From: Kineobactrum sediminis
Lineage (GTDB): Bacteria; Pseudomonadota; Gammaproteobacteria; Pseudomonadales; Halieaceae
Assembly (NCBI RefSeq): GCF_002868715.1
Contig: NZ_PKLZ01000008.1
Span: 62,001 to 126,000, forward strand
Direction: 5' to 3'
Length of the DNA stretch: 64,000 bases
The notes under the pieces are model-generated. The model ran no database searches. It worked only from the letters and a program-made list of their open reading frames with translations, and was not told the DNA's origin. Below, piece by piece: positions 35,063-44,422 of this stretch (its first letter is position 1; each line of letters begins with the position of its first letter). Position numbers and translations under genes: made by a program.

Positions 35063-37939
35063 TTAATAGACGTACTGCAGACCCACTACGGTCGTTCTGC
35101 CAAATTCGTCATATTGCAGCACGCGGCTCTTGTTACCGGCATAATAATACTCGGGCTCGTCGTTAAGGTTGATCAACTCCGCGTATACCATCCAGTTGTC
35201 GTTCACATGGTACTTGGCAGTAAGGTCCCACTGCATGTGGGAATCCGTATAACGATCCAGGTTTTCGTCGACAACCTCGTCCAGATAGCGGTCGCGGTAG
35301 GACATGGCAAGCCGCAAATCAAGGCCATATTTCTCATACCCGAGAACAAAGCCGGCAATATTGTCCGATTGCTTGGGCAGTGGAATATCCCTGCCGTCAA
35401 AGGTGGCCTCGCTATCGACCATCGTATAATTGAGACTCACCAGCATACCATCGAACGGAGAAGGCAAAAATCCGAACTGCTGCTGATAGCTGAATTCGAG
35501 GCCAGTGACTGTTGCGTTATCGCCATTACGCGCTATTTCCGCTTGATCGAATACCCGTCCGCCGAAGTCAAAATCATCGAACGTCTGAGTGAAAATGAAG
35601 TCGTCAATATCTTTGTAAAAGAATCCGGCCGAAATAACGCTGATATCCGAAGGATAGTATTCCAGCGACAAGTCATAGTTCCATGAACTGAAAGGATCGA
35701 GGTCGGGGTTGCCGATTTCAGCTTCATTGTCTTCAACAGCAACCCGAGAGGCCACTACCTCAAACAAAGGTCGTACTATGGAGCGCGACACCGCGGCGCG
35801 TGCCACAAAGTCGTTCGTCACATCGTAACGCAAATTGATACTGGGCAGGATATCGGTGTAACTATTGCTTGAACTAACCGTTTCTACAGAAACAAAGTCC
35901 TCTTCGAGTACAACACCATTGAGCTCATTGCCTTCTTCAAAGAGCTCTAGCCGGTTGCCACTTGATCCGAAGTCGGTATATTCAACTCGCACACCAGCGA
36001 TAACAACCAGCTTTTCGAAATCATACTGAATCATACCGTAAGCGGCGTAAACGTCTTCCTCCACCACCCAATCATCGGAAAGGGAATCCAGCTGACTATC
36101 GATCGCTTCAAATTCTATACCGACGCCCGACGCCAGAATGTCGTGCACGCCCCCCAAGGTCGGGAACGGCTCCAGCACATTAGCAAACCCATACGCGCTG
36201 GTAGCGTCAGGGTTGAAAATATCAGCTACTGTGAATACGTCGTCACCACCGTACACATCAGCATCGGCGTTGGACGTCTTTTCACGCAACCTCGCCTTGG
36301 CACCAAATTGTATTTCAAAATCGGTAAACTGCCGGGTAGCATCAAACTGGAACGACCATTGCCTGTCTTCAATTAGCGCTTTCTCAAATACAATTTCGTC
36401 GAGCTCGTAACGCTCAGGCGAGCGTAGCAGATCAAAGTGAGAAGACGAGACCAATGGCCTGCGCGCATCACTGATATCAAGGATCATCACCGGGCTGTCA
36501 CCGGCAATATCGTCACTGCCCGACTCAAACTCGGCAACCCACTCTGATTCAACCGAGTTCGTTTCTTCCTCCTCACCATAAGAATAGCCAAGATTGGTAT
36601 CCAGCGCCCACTGCTCCCACTGGCTTTCGCTACCAAACGACAAGGACAGGTTTGTCGCGGTCTGCACCCGGTCCTTGGTACCCGTAGCAATTTCCACGAA
36701 ACCGACATCAACGCCGTCGGCACGTACACTGGTATCGTTCAGCGGCGTAATATCACCGTATGTCTGGTTATAGCGCGCCTCGCTATCCTCAAACTCACTG
36801 TACAATGAACGCGCAAACACGGTTGTAGTGTCGTTCAAATCATAGTCCAGGTTCAGTACGGCACCGATGCGCTGGCGATCAATCTTGTAGTAACGGGGTT
36901 CAAAGGTCTCAGGAAAGAACTCGCCGTTGTCTGCTTCACTCCAGTCGTCACCCTCGGCGTTATCTGCAGATAACTTCCGGTCTTGCCAACTGACCGCCGC
37001 TGCCACTCCCAGGCGACGGCCATTCTCCAGTTCAAAAATCTGGCTGCCGGCGATTGAGCCTTTAGGGCTCCAGTCTTCCCGAAGCTCGTTATAGCCGCCC
37101 TCCAGACGAGTTTTAAAGAAGGCATCCTTGCGGCTAAATGCGCTAAGCGTTTTAACGTTGACCGAACCACCAATCGCGTCACCATCCATGTCGGGGGTGA
37201 GTGACTTCTGGACTTCCAGCCCATCGAGCACATCTGTCGGGATCACGTCCAGCTGTAGCGCGCGGCGATCTTCTGCCGAGGAGGCTCGAACGCCGTTAAT
37301 CGAGGTGGCATTCAGGTCGGGGTTCATACCGCGGATCACTACATAACGACCCTCACCCTGATCGTTTTCCACGGAAACACCCGATAGCCTGCGCAGGGAT
37401 TCCGCAACATTCTGATCTGCAAACTGCCCCATCATGTCAGAGTCCAGGACGGACTTGATACTGTTGGCGGCACGCTGCTGGTTAATGGCGCCGGCCATCG
37501 CTGCCGACTGCCCGGTAACCAGCACTTCTTCCAGGGCCAGCAATTCAGCGGAGTCGGCCCCACCAAGCACTACACTGCCCAGCTGCAATCCGTCTACACC
37601 CACAACAACCTGAATGCGAGTTAACGGGGCACCGACATAACTGATCAGAAGCGTATAGTTACCCGGTGGTATGTTGGCCAGCCTGAAGCGCCCACGTTCG
37701 TCAGTGGCGGTAGAGATACCCAACTCCTGCAGGGACACCATGGCACCTTGAAACACAGCGCTGCCCTTGCGATCCGTGACTTCACCCGTAACCTGCTGCG
37801 CGAATGCAACCGGCGCAGCTGCAAAGCTGCCTGCCAGCGCAAGAGCCGAAGCGATGGACAGCTTGCGCAGGAATTGAGGGGTTCCCTTCTTTTCACGGGG
37901 CATTACATTCAGTGGAGCTTTCATTTTCAAATCGTGCAT
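35063..37939 (-). CDS. TonB-dependent receptor with carboxypeptidase-like N-terminal domain
   Basis: Outer-membrane active transporter of the TIGR01782 (Xanthomonas–Caulobacter) type. The 958-residue protein has an extended signal peptide ending near VAFAQ, a CarboxypepD-regulatory-like domain (about 49–130, QVTGEVTDRKG…GRFRLANIPPGNYTLLISYVG in parts), a TonB-box-like LEEVLVTGQ, and a plug with ESLRRLSGVSVENDQGEGRYVVIRGMNPD spread near residues 178–207. The barrel ends GRTTVVGLQYVY. It is transcribed with the phytase and lies behind PhoB-like sites, so the cargo is probably an inositol phosphate or other organic phosphate; this is inference. Confidence 0.9.
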   Translation of the reverse strand: MHDLKMKAPLNVMPREKKGTPQFLRKLSIASALALAGSFAAAPVAFAQQVTGEVTDRKGSAVFQGAMVSLQELGISTATDERGRFRLANIPPGNYTLLISYVGAPLTRIQVVVGVDGLQLGSVVLGGADSAELLALEEVLVTGQSAAMAGAINQQRAANSIKSVLDSDMMGQFADQNVAESLRRLSGVSVENDQGEGRYVVIRGMNPDLNATSINGVRASSAEDRRALQLDVIPTDVLDGLEVQKSLTPDMDGDAIGGSVNVKTLSAFSRKDAFFKTRLEGGYNELREDWSPKGSIAGSQIFELENGRRLGVAAAVSWQDRKLSADNAEGDDWSEADNGEFFPETFEPRYYKIDRQRIGAVLNLDYDLNDTTTVFARSLYSEFEDSEARYNQTYGDITPLNDTSVRADGVDVGFVEIATGTKDRVQTATNLSLSFGSESQWEQWALDTNLGYSYGEEEETNSVESEWVAEFESGSDDIAGDSPVMILDISDARRPLVSSSHFDLLRSPERYELDEIVFEKALIEDRQWSFQFDATRQFTDFEIQFGAKARLREKTSNADADVYGGDDVFTVADIFNPDATSAYGFANVLEPFPTLGGVHDILASGVGIEFEAIDSQLDSLSDDWVVEEDVYAAYGMIQYDFEKLVVIAGVRVEYTDFGSSGNRLELFEEGNELNGVVLEEDFVSVETVSSSNSYTDILPSINLRYDVTNDFVARAAVSRSIVRPLFEVVASRVAVEDNEAEIGNPDLDPFSSWNYDLSLEYYPSDISVISAGFFYKDIDDFIFTQTFDDFDFGGRVFDQAEIARNGDNATVTGLEFSYQQQFGFLPSPFDGMLVSLNYTMVDSEATFDGRDIPLPKQSDNIAGFVLGYEKYGLDLRLAMSYRDRYLDEVVDENLDRYTDSHMQWDLTAKYHVNDNWMVYAELINLNDEPEYYYAGNKSRVLQYDEFGRTTVVGLQYVY

Positions 37940-37988
37940 CTGTCCGTACCTTGCTACGTGTGGATGCGAACAGAATAAGTATCATCTA

Positions 37989-38025
37989 TGACAATATCGG
38001 GTCCATATCGTGACAGTAAGATGAC
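37989..38025 (-). promoter_or_regulatory. Candidate Pho box (phased PhoB half-sites)
   Basis: On the minus strand GTCA cores occur at 38022–38025 (GGTCATC), 38011–38014 (CTGTCAC) and 37989–37992 (TTGTCATA). The spacings are 11 and 22 bp, one and two turns, as in PhoB direct repeats CTGTCAT with 4-bp linkers. The 38000 unit is degenerate. The array points toward the receptor–phytase genes, whose ATG is 50 bp downstream, and lies 68 bp from the divergent phosphatase start. Confidence 0.6.
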
Positions 38026-38093
38026 CCCCTCACTGAGAAATAAAAATGTCACCTGAACTTGTTAGACTCCGCAGAAAATCAAAGGGGATGTTG

Positions 38094-39365
38094 ATGTATT
38101 CAATACGTTACAACACTATTTTTGCAGGGCTGGTGCTGCTTTTGACCGTTTTTATCAGTAGTCACACGTTGGCCGAATACAGCTTTGTAATCTTCGGCGA
38201 CAGCGGCTATATACCTGCCTACGAAGACGTCGATACTGACGAAACGCCACTGGTAACGGTTGAGGACTATCTCGCGGAAGAGCGTAGCGCATGGGAAAAG
38301 CGACATAACACAACTGAATTCAAACCGGCACCAATGGTCTTTGAATCAACTGTCGGTGGGTTCCTACCCGCGAGTGGCCTGTATCCGGTTGCCTGGGCCA
38401 TGGAAGACACCTGTAAGCAAAAAGGCTGCCAGTTTGCCGCCATGCTCGGGGATAATGTTTACCCTGACGGAGGTACCCTGGGCGCGGACGCACGCTTTGA
38501 CAGCCGGCGCTACCGTGACATGCTGCACAAGCCCTTTCACACCCTGGGCAGCGGCATTGAAAACTTCACTATCTACTCGGTGATGGGCAACCATGACTGG
38601 CGTATCTCTCGCGAAGCAACGATGAGCCAGATGCTGTATTTGCAGGAGCATCCATCTTTTTATATGCCGGATTACTTTTACCGGGTGTCACCGCCCGCTA
38701 CCGCCGGCGATGTTGAAATATTTGTTATTGATACCGAAATGCTGCTCGCCAGTACCACAGTCTATAAAGACAAGCTGGCAGCGGATGGTAGCGGACGCGA
38801 GGTCAGCGACAGCGAAATCGATGAATTCCCGGCACACGCCGCCCCTCAAACCGCGGCCGAGCAGAACATGGTCGACTGGCTGGAACATGCCCTGGCTACT
38901 TCTGCCGCCAAGTGGAAAATCGTTCTGGGCCATCATGCGCTCTGGTCCGGAGGTGGCAGCAAGTTTGAAAAAGCCCGCGCTCTGCGCAAGCTGTTTTTAC
39001 CGGCTTTGTGCAGGCATGCCGATGCCTATTTTTCCGGCGATGACCACATGCTGGAGATCTACACTGATGGCTGCGCGGGCATTGAAGGCGCAGCGGCCGC
39101 CCCATTACCCACCATGGTGACCGGGGCCGGCGCAAAATGGCGTCCCAATCACCCGGCCTTTATCGCTCAGCAGGAAAAAAAGTACCCGGGGCTCACGACC
39201 GTGTGGTCAAGGGGACCCACCTGGGGTTTTATGTATGTCACCCTGGATGGTGAACAGATGCACATTGAAGCCATTGTGCCAGATACTGATTTCAGCGGTT
39301 CATCAACCGTGGAAAAGACGGTGACGTTTACCCGCCGCTCTGGTGGTGCGCGACAAGCTGACTGA
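38094..39365 (+). CDS. Secreted metallophosphatase (purple acid phosphatase-like)
   Basis: Predicted periplasmic or exported phosphomonoesterase with a two-metal centre. The 423-residue protein starts MYSIRYNTIFAGLVLLLTVF behind AAAGGGG; cleavage is likely after SSHTLA. All calcineurin-type motifs are present: FGDSGY, MLGDNVYPDGG, VMGNHDWR, LGHHALWSGG and FSGDDHMLEIY. A 90-residue insertion separates the first two blocks. It is divergent from the receptor–phytase operon, and the shared PhoB-like sites suggest expression under phosphate starvation. The exact substrate is unknown. Confidence 0.87.
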   Translation: MYSIRYNTIFAGLVLLLTVFISSHTLAEYSFVIFGDSGYIPAYEDVDTDETPLVTVEDYLAEERSAWEKRHNTTEFKPAPMVFESTVGGFLPASGLYPVAWAMEDTCKQKGCQFAAMLGDNVYPDGGTLGADARFDSRRYRDMLHKPFHTLGSGIENFTIYSVMGNHDWRISREATMSQMLYLQEHPSFYMPDYFYRVSPPATAGDVEIFVIDTEMLLASTTVYKDKLAADGSGREVSDSEIDEFPAHAAPQTAAEQNMVDWLEHALATSAAKWKIVLGHHALWSGGGSKFEKARALRKLFLPALCRHADAYFSGDDHMLEIYTDGCAGIEGAAAAPLPTMVTGAGAKWRPNHPAFIAQQEKKYPGLTTVWSRGPTWGFMYVTLDGEQMHIEAIVPDTDFSGSSTVEKTVTFTRRSGGARQAD

Positions 39366-39389
39366 ACTTCCCCAAGTACTGCGCTGGCG

Positions 39390-40604
39390 TCAGGCCACTA
39401 CTCGGGGCAACTGTCTTGAGATAAGCGCCGCCAGCACAATCAGGCCACTCGATATCACCAGGCAGGCTTCCAGCCCCGCCACCTGGAACACCCAGCCAGA
39501 GAGCAGTGTGCCCAGCAACCGGCCCATGGCGTTGGCCATATAGTAAAATCCCACATCCAGGGACACACCGTCGCGGTCGGCATAACTGACCACAAGATAA
39601 CTGTGCATTGATGAATTGATGGCAAACACCACCCCGAACAGCATCAAGCCGATAATCAGTGATTGTGCGGGGGCCAGGCCAAGGTACAGCGCCAGGGCAA
39701 TGAGTGCCGGCAGCAGCGCCAGGACCCAGGCCCAGAAGACGGCTGCGCTACCGTCCGGAAGGCCGCCACCCACACGTTGGGTAATACGCGGCGCCAGGCC
39801 CTGGACCAGGCCATAGCCCATGACCCACAGGGCGAGAAAACCGCCGGTTTGCCAGTGATCCCAGCCCAGGGATTGTGATAGAAAAACCGGCAAGGCCACC
39901 ACGAACCACACATCCCGGGCCCCGAACAGACACAGGCGCGCCGCGGACAGTGTATTGATGGCGCGGCTCTTGGAGAACATTTCCCGAAATTTCGGTTTGT
40001 TGAGCGCCTTGCCGAGATCCTGCTGCAGCAGCAACAGGCTGAGCAGCCAGACCACCGCCAGGGCAACGGCCATCAAGGCAACGGCCCCGGTAAAGCCCAG
40101 CACCATCAGCAGCACACCACCCAGGAAAAAGCCCGCCCCCTTGAGCGCGTTCTTGGAGCCCGTCAACAGCGCCACCCAATGATAAAGCCTACCGGGCGCT
40201 TCCGCGGGCACCAGTAGCTTGATCGCGCTTTTCGCGCTCATCTTGTTGAGATCCTTGGCGATCCCGGACAGCGCCTGGGCCGCCATCACCCAGGGCACTG
40301 TCAGCAGCGCACTGGGCACCAACAGCATGGACAGCGCGACCACCTGCAACGCCAGGCCGATATTCATGATCCGGTTGAGCCCCAGGTGGGCGCCCAGCCA
40401 ACCGCCCACCAGATTGGTCACCACGCCGAACAATTCGTAAAACAGAAACAGCAGCGCTATCTGCAGCGGGCTGTAACCCAGGCCGTGAAAATGCAGCACC
40501 ACCAGCATGCGCAGGGCGCCGTCGGTGAGTGTAAAAGCCCAATAGTTCCCGGTAACCAGCAGGTACTGGCGCACACCGGGTGACAAGCGAGCCAGGAACT
40601 CCAT
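39390..40604 (-). CDS. arsJ: MFS exporter ArsJ (organoarsenical efflux)
   Basis: Exports 1-arseno-3-phosphoglycerate, which then falls apart to arsenate outside the cell. The 404-residue protein has about 12 membrane segments and the family start YLLVTGNYWAFTLTDGALRMLVVLHFH, with AQALSGIAKDLNKMSAKSAIK and LTGSKNALKGAGFFLGG in the middle. It begins 3 bp after the stop of a GAPDH gene; the ArsJ–GAPDH pair is the known arsenate resistance unit. No arsR or arsC is seen nearby. The neighbouring phosphate-scavenging genes fit, because arsenate enters by phosphate uptake. Confidence 0.9.
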   Translation of the reverse strand: MEFLARLSPGVRQYLLVTGNYWAFTLTDGALRMLVVLHFHGLGYSPLQIALLFLFYELFGVVTNLVGGWLGAHLGLNRIMNIGLALQVVALSMLLVPSALLTVPWVMAAQALSGIAKDLNKMSAKSAIKLLVPAEAPGRLYHWVALLTGSKNALKGAGFFLGGVLLMVLGFTGAVALMAVALAVVWLLSLLLLQQDLGKALNKPKFREMFSKSRAINTLSAARLCLFGARDVWFVVALPVFLSQSLGWDHWQTGGFLALWVMGYGLVQGLAPRITQRVGGGLPDGSAAVFWAWVLALLPALIALALYLGLAPAQSLIIGLMLFGVVFAINSSMHSYLVVSYADRDGVSLDVGFYYMANAMGRLLGTLLSGWVFQVAGLEACLVISSGLIVLAALISRQLPRVVA

Positions 40605-40607
40605 ACC

Positions 40608-41621
40608 TTATTGCGCCAGGTCCAGTCTGCCGACCTTGAGCGCAAGCTCCGCCGTACGATTCGCATAACCCCATTCGTTGTCGTACCAGACATAGAGCTT
40701 TACGTGTGTACCATTAACCACCATCGTGGACAGCGCATCAACAACACCGGAACGGGGGTCGGTACGATAATCGATCGATACCAGGGGCTGTTCTTCATAA
40801 CCGAGAATACCCTTGAGCTCACCTTCAGCCACGGCCGCGAGCAGTGCGTTAACCTCCTCCGCGGTAGTCGGGCGCGCCACTTCAAATACGCAGTCGGTAA
40901 GGGATGCATTGGTCAGGGGTACCCGAATGGCATGGCCGTTAAGTTTGCCCTTCAACTCGGGAAAGATATGGGTAATGGCAGTGGCCGAACCCGTGGTAGT
41001 GGGAATCAGGCTCATGCCACAGGCCCGCGCCCGGCGCAGGTCCTTGTGCGGTGCATCAATAATGGTCTGGGTGTTGGTCAGGCTGTGAATCGTGGTCATT
41101 GAGCCATGTACGATGCCCAATTGCTCCTGAATCACCTTTACTACCGGCGCCAGGCAGTTCGTAGTACAGGAGGCGGCAGTCACTATGGTATGAAGGCCCG
41201 GGTCATAGAGGTCATCATTCACCCCCATCACCACGTTCAATACGCCCTCTTCTTTTACCGGCGCGGTCACAACGACTCGCTTTACGCCCTGGTCGAGATA
41301 GGCCTGCAGCAGCGGCCGGGTCTTCATCTTGCCCGAGGCTTCAATGACCATATCGCAACCGGACCAGTCAGTTTCGGCAATGGCTGTATTGTGGCTTAGC
41401 GTAATGCGCCGGCTACCGATCAGCAGGTTACCCGCAACGGCACTGGCCTGCTCGCTCCAGCGCCCGTGCACGGAGTCAAAGTTCAGCAAATGAGCGAGAG
41501 TGGGGGCATCACCGCCGGGGTCATTGATCTGTACACAGGCGATCTCGTGCTGCGCAAACAGCGCGCGCAGGGCCAGCCTACCCATTCGGCCAAAACCGTT
41601 GATGCCAATCCGTATGGTCAT
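40608..41621 (-). CDS. ArsJ-associated glyceraldehyde-3-phosphate dehydrogenase
   Basis: Uses arsenate in place of phosphate to make 1-arseno-3-phosphoglycerate for ArsJ. The 337-residue protein has the NAD motif [16 protein letters not shown], the catalytic Cys in [10 protein letters not shown], His in [10 protein letters not shown]-type context ([10 protein letters not shown]), and the C-terminal [10 protein letters not shown]. It starts behind AGGGGG. A TATAGT -10-like hexamer lies about 60 bases upstream without a good -35. It is distinct from a housekeeping GapA mainly by its arsJ partner. Confidence 0.92.
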   Translation of the reverse strand: MTIRIGINGFGRMGRLALRALFAQHEIACVQINDPGGDAPTLAHLLNFDSVHGRWSEQASAVAGNLLIGSRRITLSHNTAIAETDWSGCDMVIEASGKMKTRPLLQAYLDQGVKRVVVTAPVKEEGVLNVVMGVNDDLYDPGLHTIVTAASCTTNCLAPVVKVIQEQLGIVHGSMTTIHSLTNTQTIIDAPHKDLRRARACGMSLIPTTTGSATAITHIFPELKGKLNGHAIRVPLTNASLTDCVFEVARPTTAEEVNALLAAVAEGELKGILGYEEQPLVSIDYRTDPRSGVVDALSTMVVNGTHVKLYVWYDNEWGYANRTAELALKVGRLDLAQ

Positions 41622-41793
41622 TGCAGTTGCCCCCTGATATGCCGCATTACCGGGAAGCGGCAGACAAACCGCAACCGGGCGGGCGTACTATAGGGGAAAG
41701 CAGGTCAGCGAGAAAGCGAGGTCAGCATTTAAAGGCCGGTCCGGGCAAGACAGACATTCAGCGGCAGCCGTTGCCCAGGCAATTAATGGTGTA

Positions 41794-42954
41794 TCAAACA
41801 CCCGAGCGGATATAGCCTCCGTCGAGCCCCTCTTTCGAGAATACCCATTGCCACAACTGCAGATTGCGCGCCCGGAAGCCGCCGGCACAAGACAGTAGAT
41901 AATAACGCCACATGCGATAAAAGCGCTCACCCAATCGGGCACTGAAGCGCGGCCAGGCAGCCTCGAAATTCGCATGCCAGGCCATCAGGGTCTTGTCGTA
42001 GTCAGCGCCAAAATTGTGCAGGTCTTCCAGCACGAACAGAGAATCTGCCGCATCCCCAATCTGGCCGATGGAGGGCAGATTGCCATTGGGAAAAATATAC
42101 CGGTCGATCCAGGGATCGGCCCCGCCGCGGCGCATATTGGCCCCGATGGTATGCAACAGGAACAAGCCATCGTCCTTCAGGCAGCGGTGTGCCACCTGCA
42201 TGAAACTGCGATGATTCTTATAGCCGACATGCTCGAACATGCCGACACTGGCGATGCGGTCGAAGGACTCGTCGGTATCCCGGTAATCCTGCAGGCGGAA
42301 TTCGAGCGGCAGTCCGTGATAGTACTCTTTCGCCCATTCCACCTGTTCCCGGGAGATCGTGACGCCAACACAACTGACACCATAATGCTCAGCGGCAAAG
42401 CCCATCAGGCTGCCCCAGCCACAGCCGATGTCCAACAACCGCATGCCCGGTTGCAACTTCAGCTTCTGGCAAATCAGGTCAAGTTTCGCCTCTTGTGCTT
42501 CCTCCAGGTTGGTCGCGCTGCGCCAGTAGCCGCAGGTATACGTCATGCGCCTGTCGAGCATTGCCGCGTAAAAATCATTGCCCAGGTCATAGTGAGCTTC
42601 GCCTACCTGCCACGCGCGCTGCAGGGACTGGAGGTTGAACAGGCGATTGCGCAGGCCGTGAAGTACCAGCCCCAACGGCTTTACTTTCTGGTCGAGAGAC
42701 GCCCTGAACAGCCGATTGAAAAACTCGTCGAGTTGCGGTGCATCCCAGGCGCCGTCCATATAACTTTCACCAAGCCCGAGGCTGCCGCTGGCGCTTACCC
42801 GCTCAAAGACCCCCGGCGCCTTGAGCTGAAAGTCCCAGGGACGATTGCCGTCCACATTGATATCCGCAAGCTGTAATAAATCCATCATCTGTTGGTGCAG
42901 GCTGGACCGGGCTGAGACCTCATCGCTGTTCGAAAGGAAGGTTGACTTGGACAT
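41794..42954 (-). CDS. cfa: Cyclopropane-fatty-acyl-phospholipid synthase
   Basis: SAM-dependent enzyme that adds a methylene bridge to unsaturated membrane fatty acids, often in stationary phase or acid stress. The 386-residue protein has an N-terminal lipid-binding part with GSLGLGESYMDGAWD, then HYDLGNDFYAAMLD, MTYTCGYW with the conserved cysteine, the SAM site LLDIGCGWGSLMGFAAEHYG and MFEHVGYKNHRSFM. The ArsJ–GAPDH operon lies 172 bp downstream and seems unrelated. Confidence 0.95.
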   Translation of the reverse strand: MSKSTFLSNSDEVSARSSLHQQMMDLLQLADINVDGNRPWDFQLKAPGVFERVSASGSLGLGESYMDGAWDAPQLDEFFNRLFRASLDQKVKPLGLVLHGLRNRLFNLQSLQRAWQVGEAHYDLGNDFYAAMLDRRMTYTCGYWRSATNLEEAQEAKLDLICQKLKLQPGMRLLDIGCGWGSLMGFAAEHYGVSCVGVTISREQVEWAKEYYHGLPLEFRLQDYRDTDESFDRIASVGMFEHVGYKNHRSFMQVAHRCLKDDGLFLLHTIGANMRRGGADPWIDRYIFPNGNLPSIGQIGDAADSLFVLEDLHNFGADYDKTLMAWHANFEAAWPRFSARLGERFYRMWRYYLLSCAGGFRARNLQLWQWVFSKEGLDGGYIRSGV

Positions 42955-43067
42955 TATCAGGCTCCTATCACTCTTGCTGGGTCGTGCGCCTCCAGTAGCG
43001 CTAACAATAGTGATAGTCTATTTTCGGGCAAATCGCCTGAAAAACATCGCGAAATCGCCGATGCCGG

Positions 43068-43580
43068 TTATCCGGAAGTACTCCGCGGCACCCGCCAGGG
43101 GCTCTCTGTCACCGCTTCCGATTCTCCGCGACACTTTAACTGCAGCCCCTGCAAAAAATTTCGCATGATCTGGTCCTTGCACTCGCGATAGTGCTTGTGG
43201 CCCGGCTTGCGAAAAAAGGCGGTGAGTTCATGTCGGCTAATGGGACAATCGGCCAGCTTGAGGATCGCAAGTGTGTCTTCGGACTTCAGGTCCAGCGCAA
43301 TTTTCAGCTTCATGAAAATCATGTTATTGGTCAGTTGTTGTTCGGGTTCCGGTTGTGCGCCCTCTCTCCGGCCCCGTTTGAGATTGATCAGTCCATTGAG
43401 AAACAAGGCCATGTCCCGGTCGGCCAGCTCGGCATATTCGCTGTCATCCTCCTGCTTCAGCCAGTTGCAGACCTGCTCCCGCGTGACCTGGTGATCGGCC
43501 TCGGCAAACACGGCAATCATGCTAGTGTCATCAAAATCAAATGCGTAGCGGAGGCGACGCAGGATATCGTTATTGGTCAT
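43068..43580 (-). CDS. yehS: DUF1456 family protein (YehS-like), function unknown
   Basis: The 170-residue protein holds two similar helical halves: MTNNDILRRLRYAFDFDDTSMIAVFAEAD…VCNWLKQEDD and LTNNMIFMKLKIALDLKSEDTLAILKLAD…ELTAFFRKPGHK (quoted in parts). Each half resembles a small DNA- or protein-binding unit, but no biochemical role is established. Its ATG overlaps the stop of the S1-domain gene as ATGA, so the two are translationally coupled. Confidence 0.87.
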   Translation of the reverse strand: MTNNDILRRLRYAFDFDDTSMIAVFAEADHQVTREQVCNWLKQEDDSEYAELADRDMALFLNGLINLKRGRREGAQPEPEQQLTNNMIFMKLKIALDLKSEDTLAILKLADCPISRHELTAFFRKPGHKHYRECKDQIMRNFLQGLQLKCRGESEAVTESPWRVPRSTSG

Positions 43581-44422
43581 TTCAGGTCCTGATCAGTAAG
43601 GCGAATGCCATCGTTTTCAATCGTGAGACGGCGCGCCTTGTAGAGTTTTCCCACCGCCTTCTTGAATGCACCCTTGCTCATGCCGAGCAGGTCTGCAATC
43701 ACCTCCGGGTCGGTTTTGTCGTGTAATGGTGCAAAGCCCCCATGGTGGCGAAGGTAGGCCAGCAGCGCATCCACATGCCGGTCTCGGGCACTGGCGGCAT
43801 CCTGCAGCGCCAAATCGATTTTACCATCGGGGCGTACATGCTTGATATAACCAGTAATGGTCTGGCCAAAGCTCAGGCGCTGGAACACGTCACTCTTGTA
43901 GAGCACGCCCCAGTGGCTGTGATTGATAATGGCTTTCCAGCCAAGGTCGGTACTGTTGGCAATAATGAGTTCCACCTGTTGACCGGCACGAAAATCATGT
44001 GGTTTTTCATCATCCAGGAATTTTTCGATTTTTGATGATGCGGTTACCCGACCGTGAATCTTGTCCAGGAACAGATAGACCAGGCAAAACTGCCCCACCA
44101 CCAGCGGCCGATGTTGTTCGGAAAACGGCACCAGCAGGTCTTTATCCAGGCCCCAGTCGAGAAAAGCGCCTACCGGCGTGGTATCCACCACCTTCAGATA
44201 GGCAAATTCGCCCACCCTGGCTTTCGGCTCCACAGTCGTGGCCACCGGCCTGCCCTCGGAGTCGTGATAAAGAAACACCTCCACGACATCACCCACGTCG
44301 ACGCCTGCCGGCACATATTTACGCGGCAGCAAAACCTCGCCCAGATTATCGGCGTCCAGATACACGCCAAATTCGACGGTTTTTATCACGATCAAGCGTG
44401 CACTTTTTCCAATTTCAGCCAT
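43577..44422 (-). CDS. CvfB/YitL-type S1 RNA-binding protein
   Basis: Predicted RNA-binding regulator related to CvfB of staphylococci. The 281-residue protein starts MAEIGKSARLIVIKTVEFGVYLDADNLGE and contains three S1-like domains (about 1–65, 66–130 and 140–210), including GAFLDWGLDKDLLVPFSEQ and GQTITGYIKHVRPDGKIDLAL. A C-terminal winged-helix part follows with DPEVIADLLGMSKGAFKKAVGKLYKARRL. It overlaps the upstream transporter gene by 8 bp and the downstream DUF1456 gene by 4 bp. Confidence 0.9.
   Translation of the reverse strand: MAEIGKSARLIVIKTVEFGVYLDADNLGEVLLPRKYVPAGVDVGDVVEVFLYHDSEGRPVATTVEPKARVGEFAYLKVVDTTPVGAFLDWGLDKDLLVPFSEQHRPLVVGQFCLVYLFLDKIHGRVTASSKIEKFLDDEKPHDFRAGQQVELIIANSTDLGWKAIINHSHWGVLYKSDVFQRLSFGQTITGYIKHVRPDGKIDLALQDAASARDRHVDALLAYLRHHGGFAPLHDKTDPEVIADLLGMSKGAFKKAVGKLYKARRLTIENDGIRLTDQDLK

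Noticed and set aside
41622-41793. Pho box or ArsR site upstream of the ArsJ-linked GAPDH
   Set aside because: CTGACC repeats are 16 bp apart, not 11, and no ArsR-type palindrome was found.
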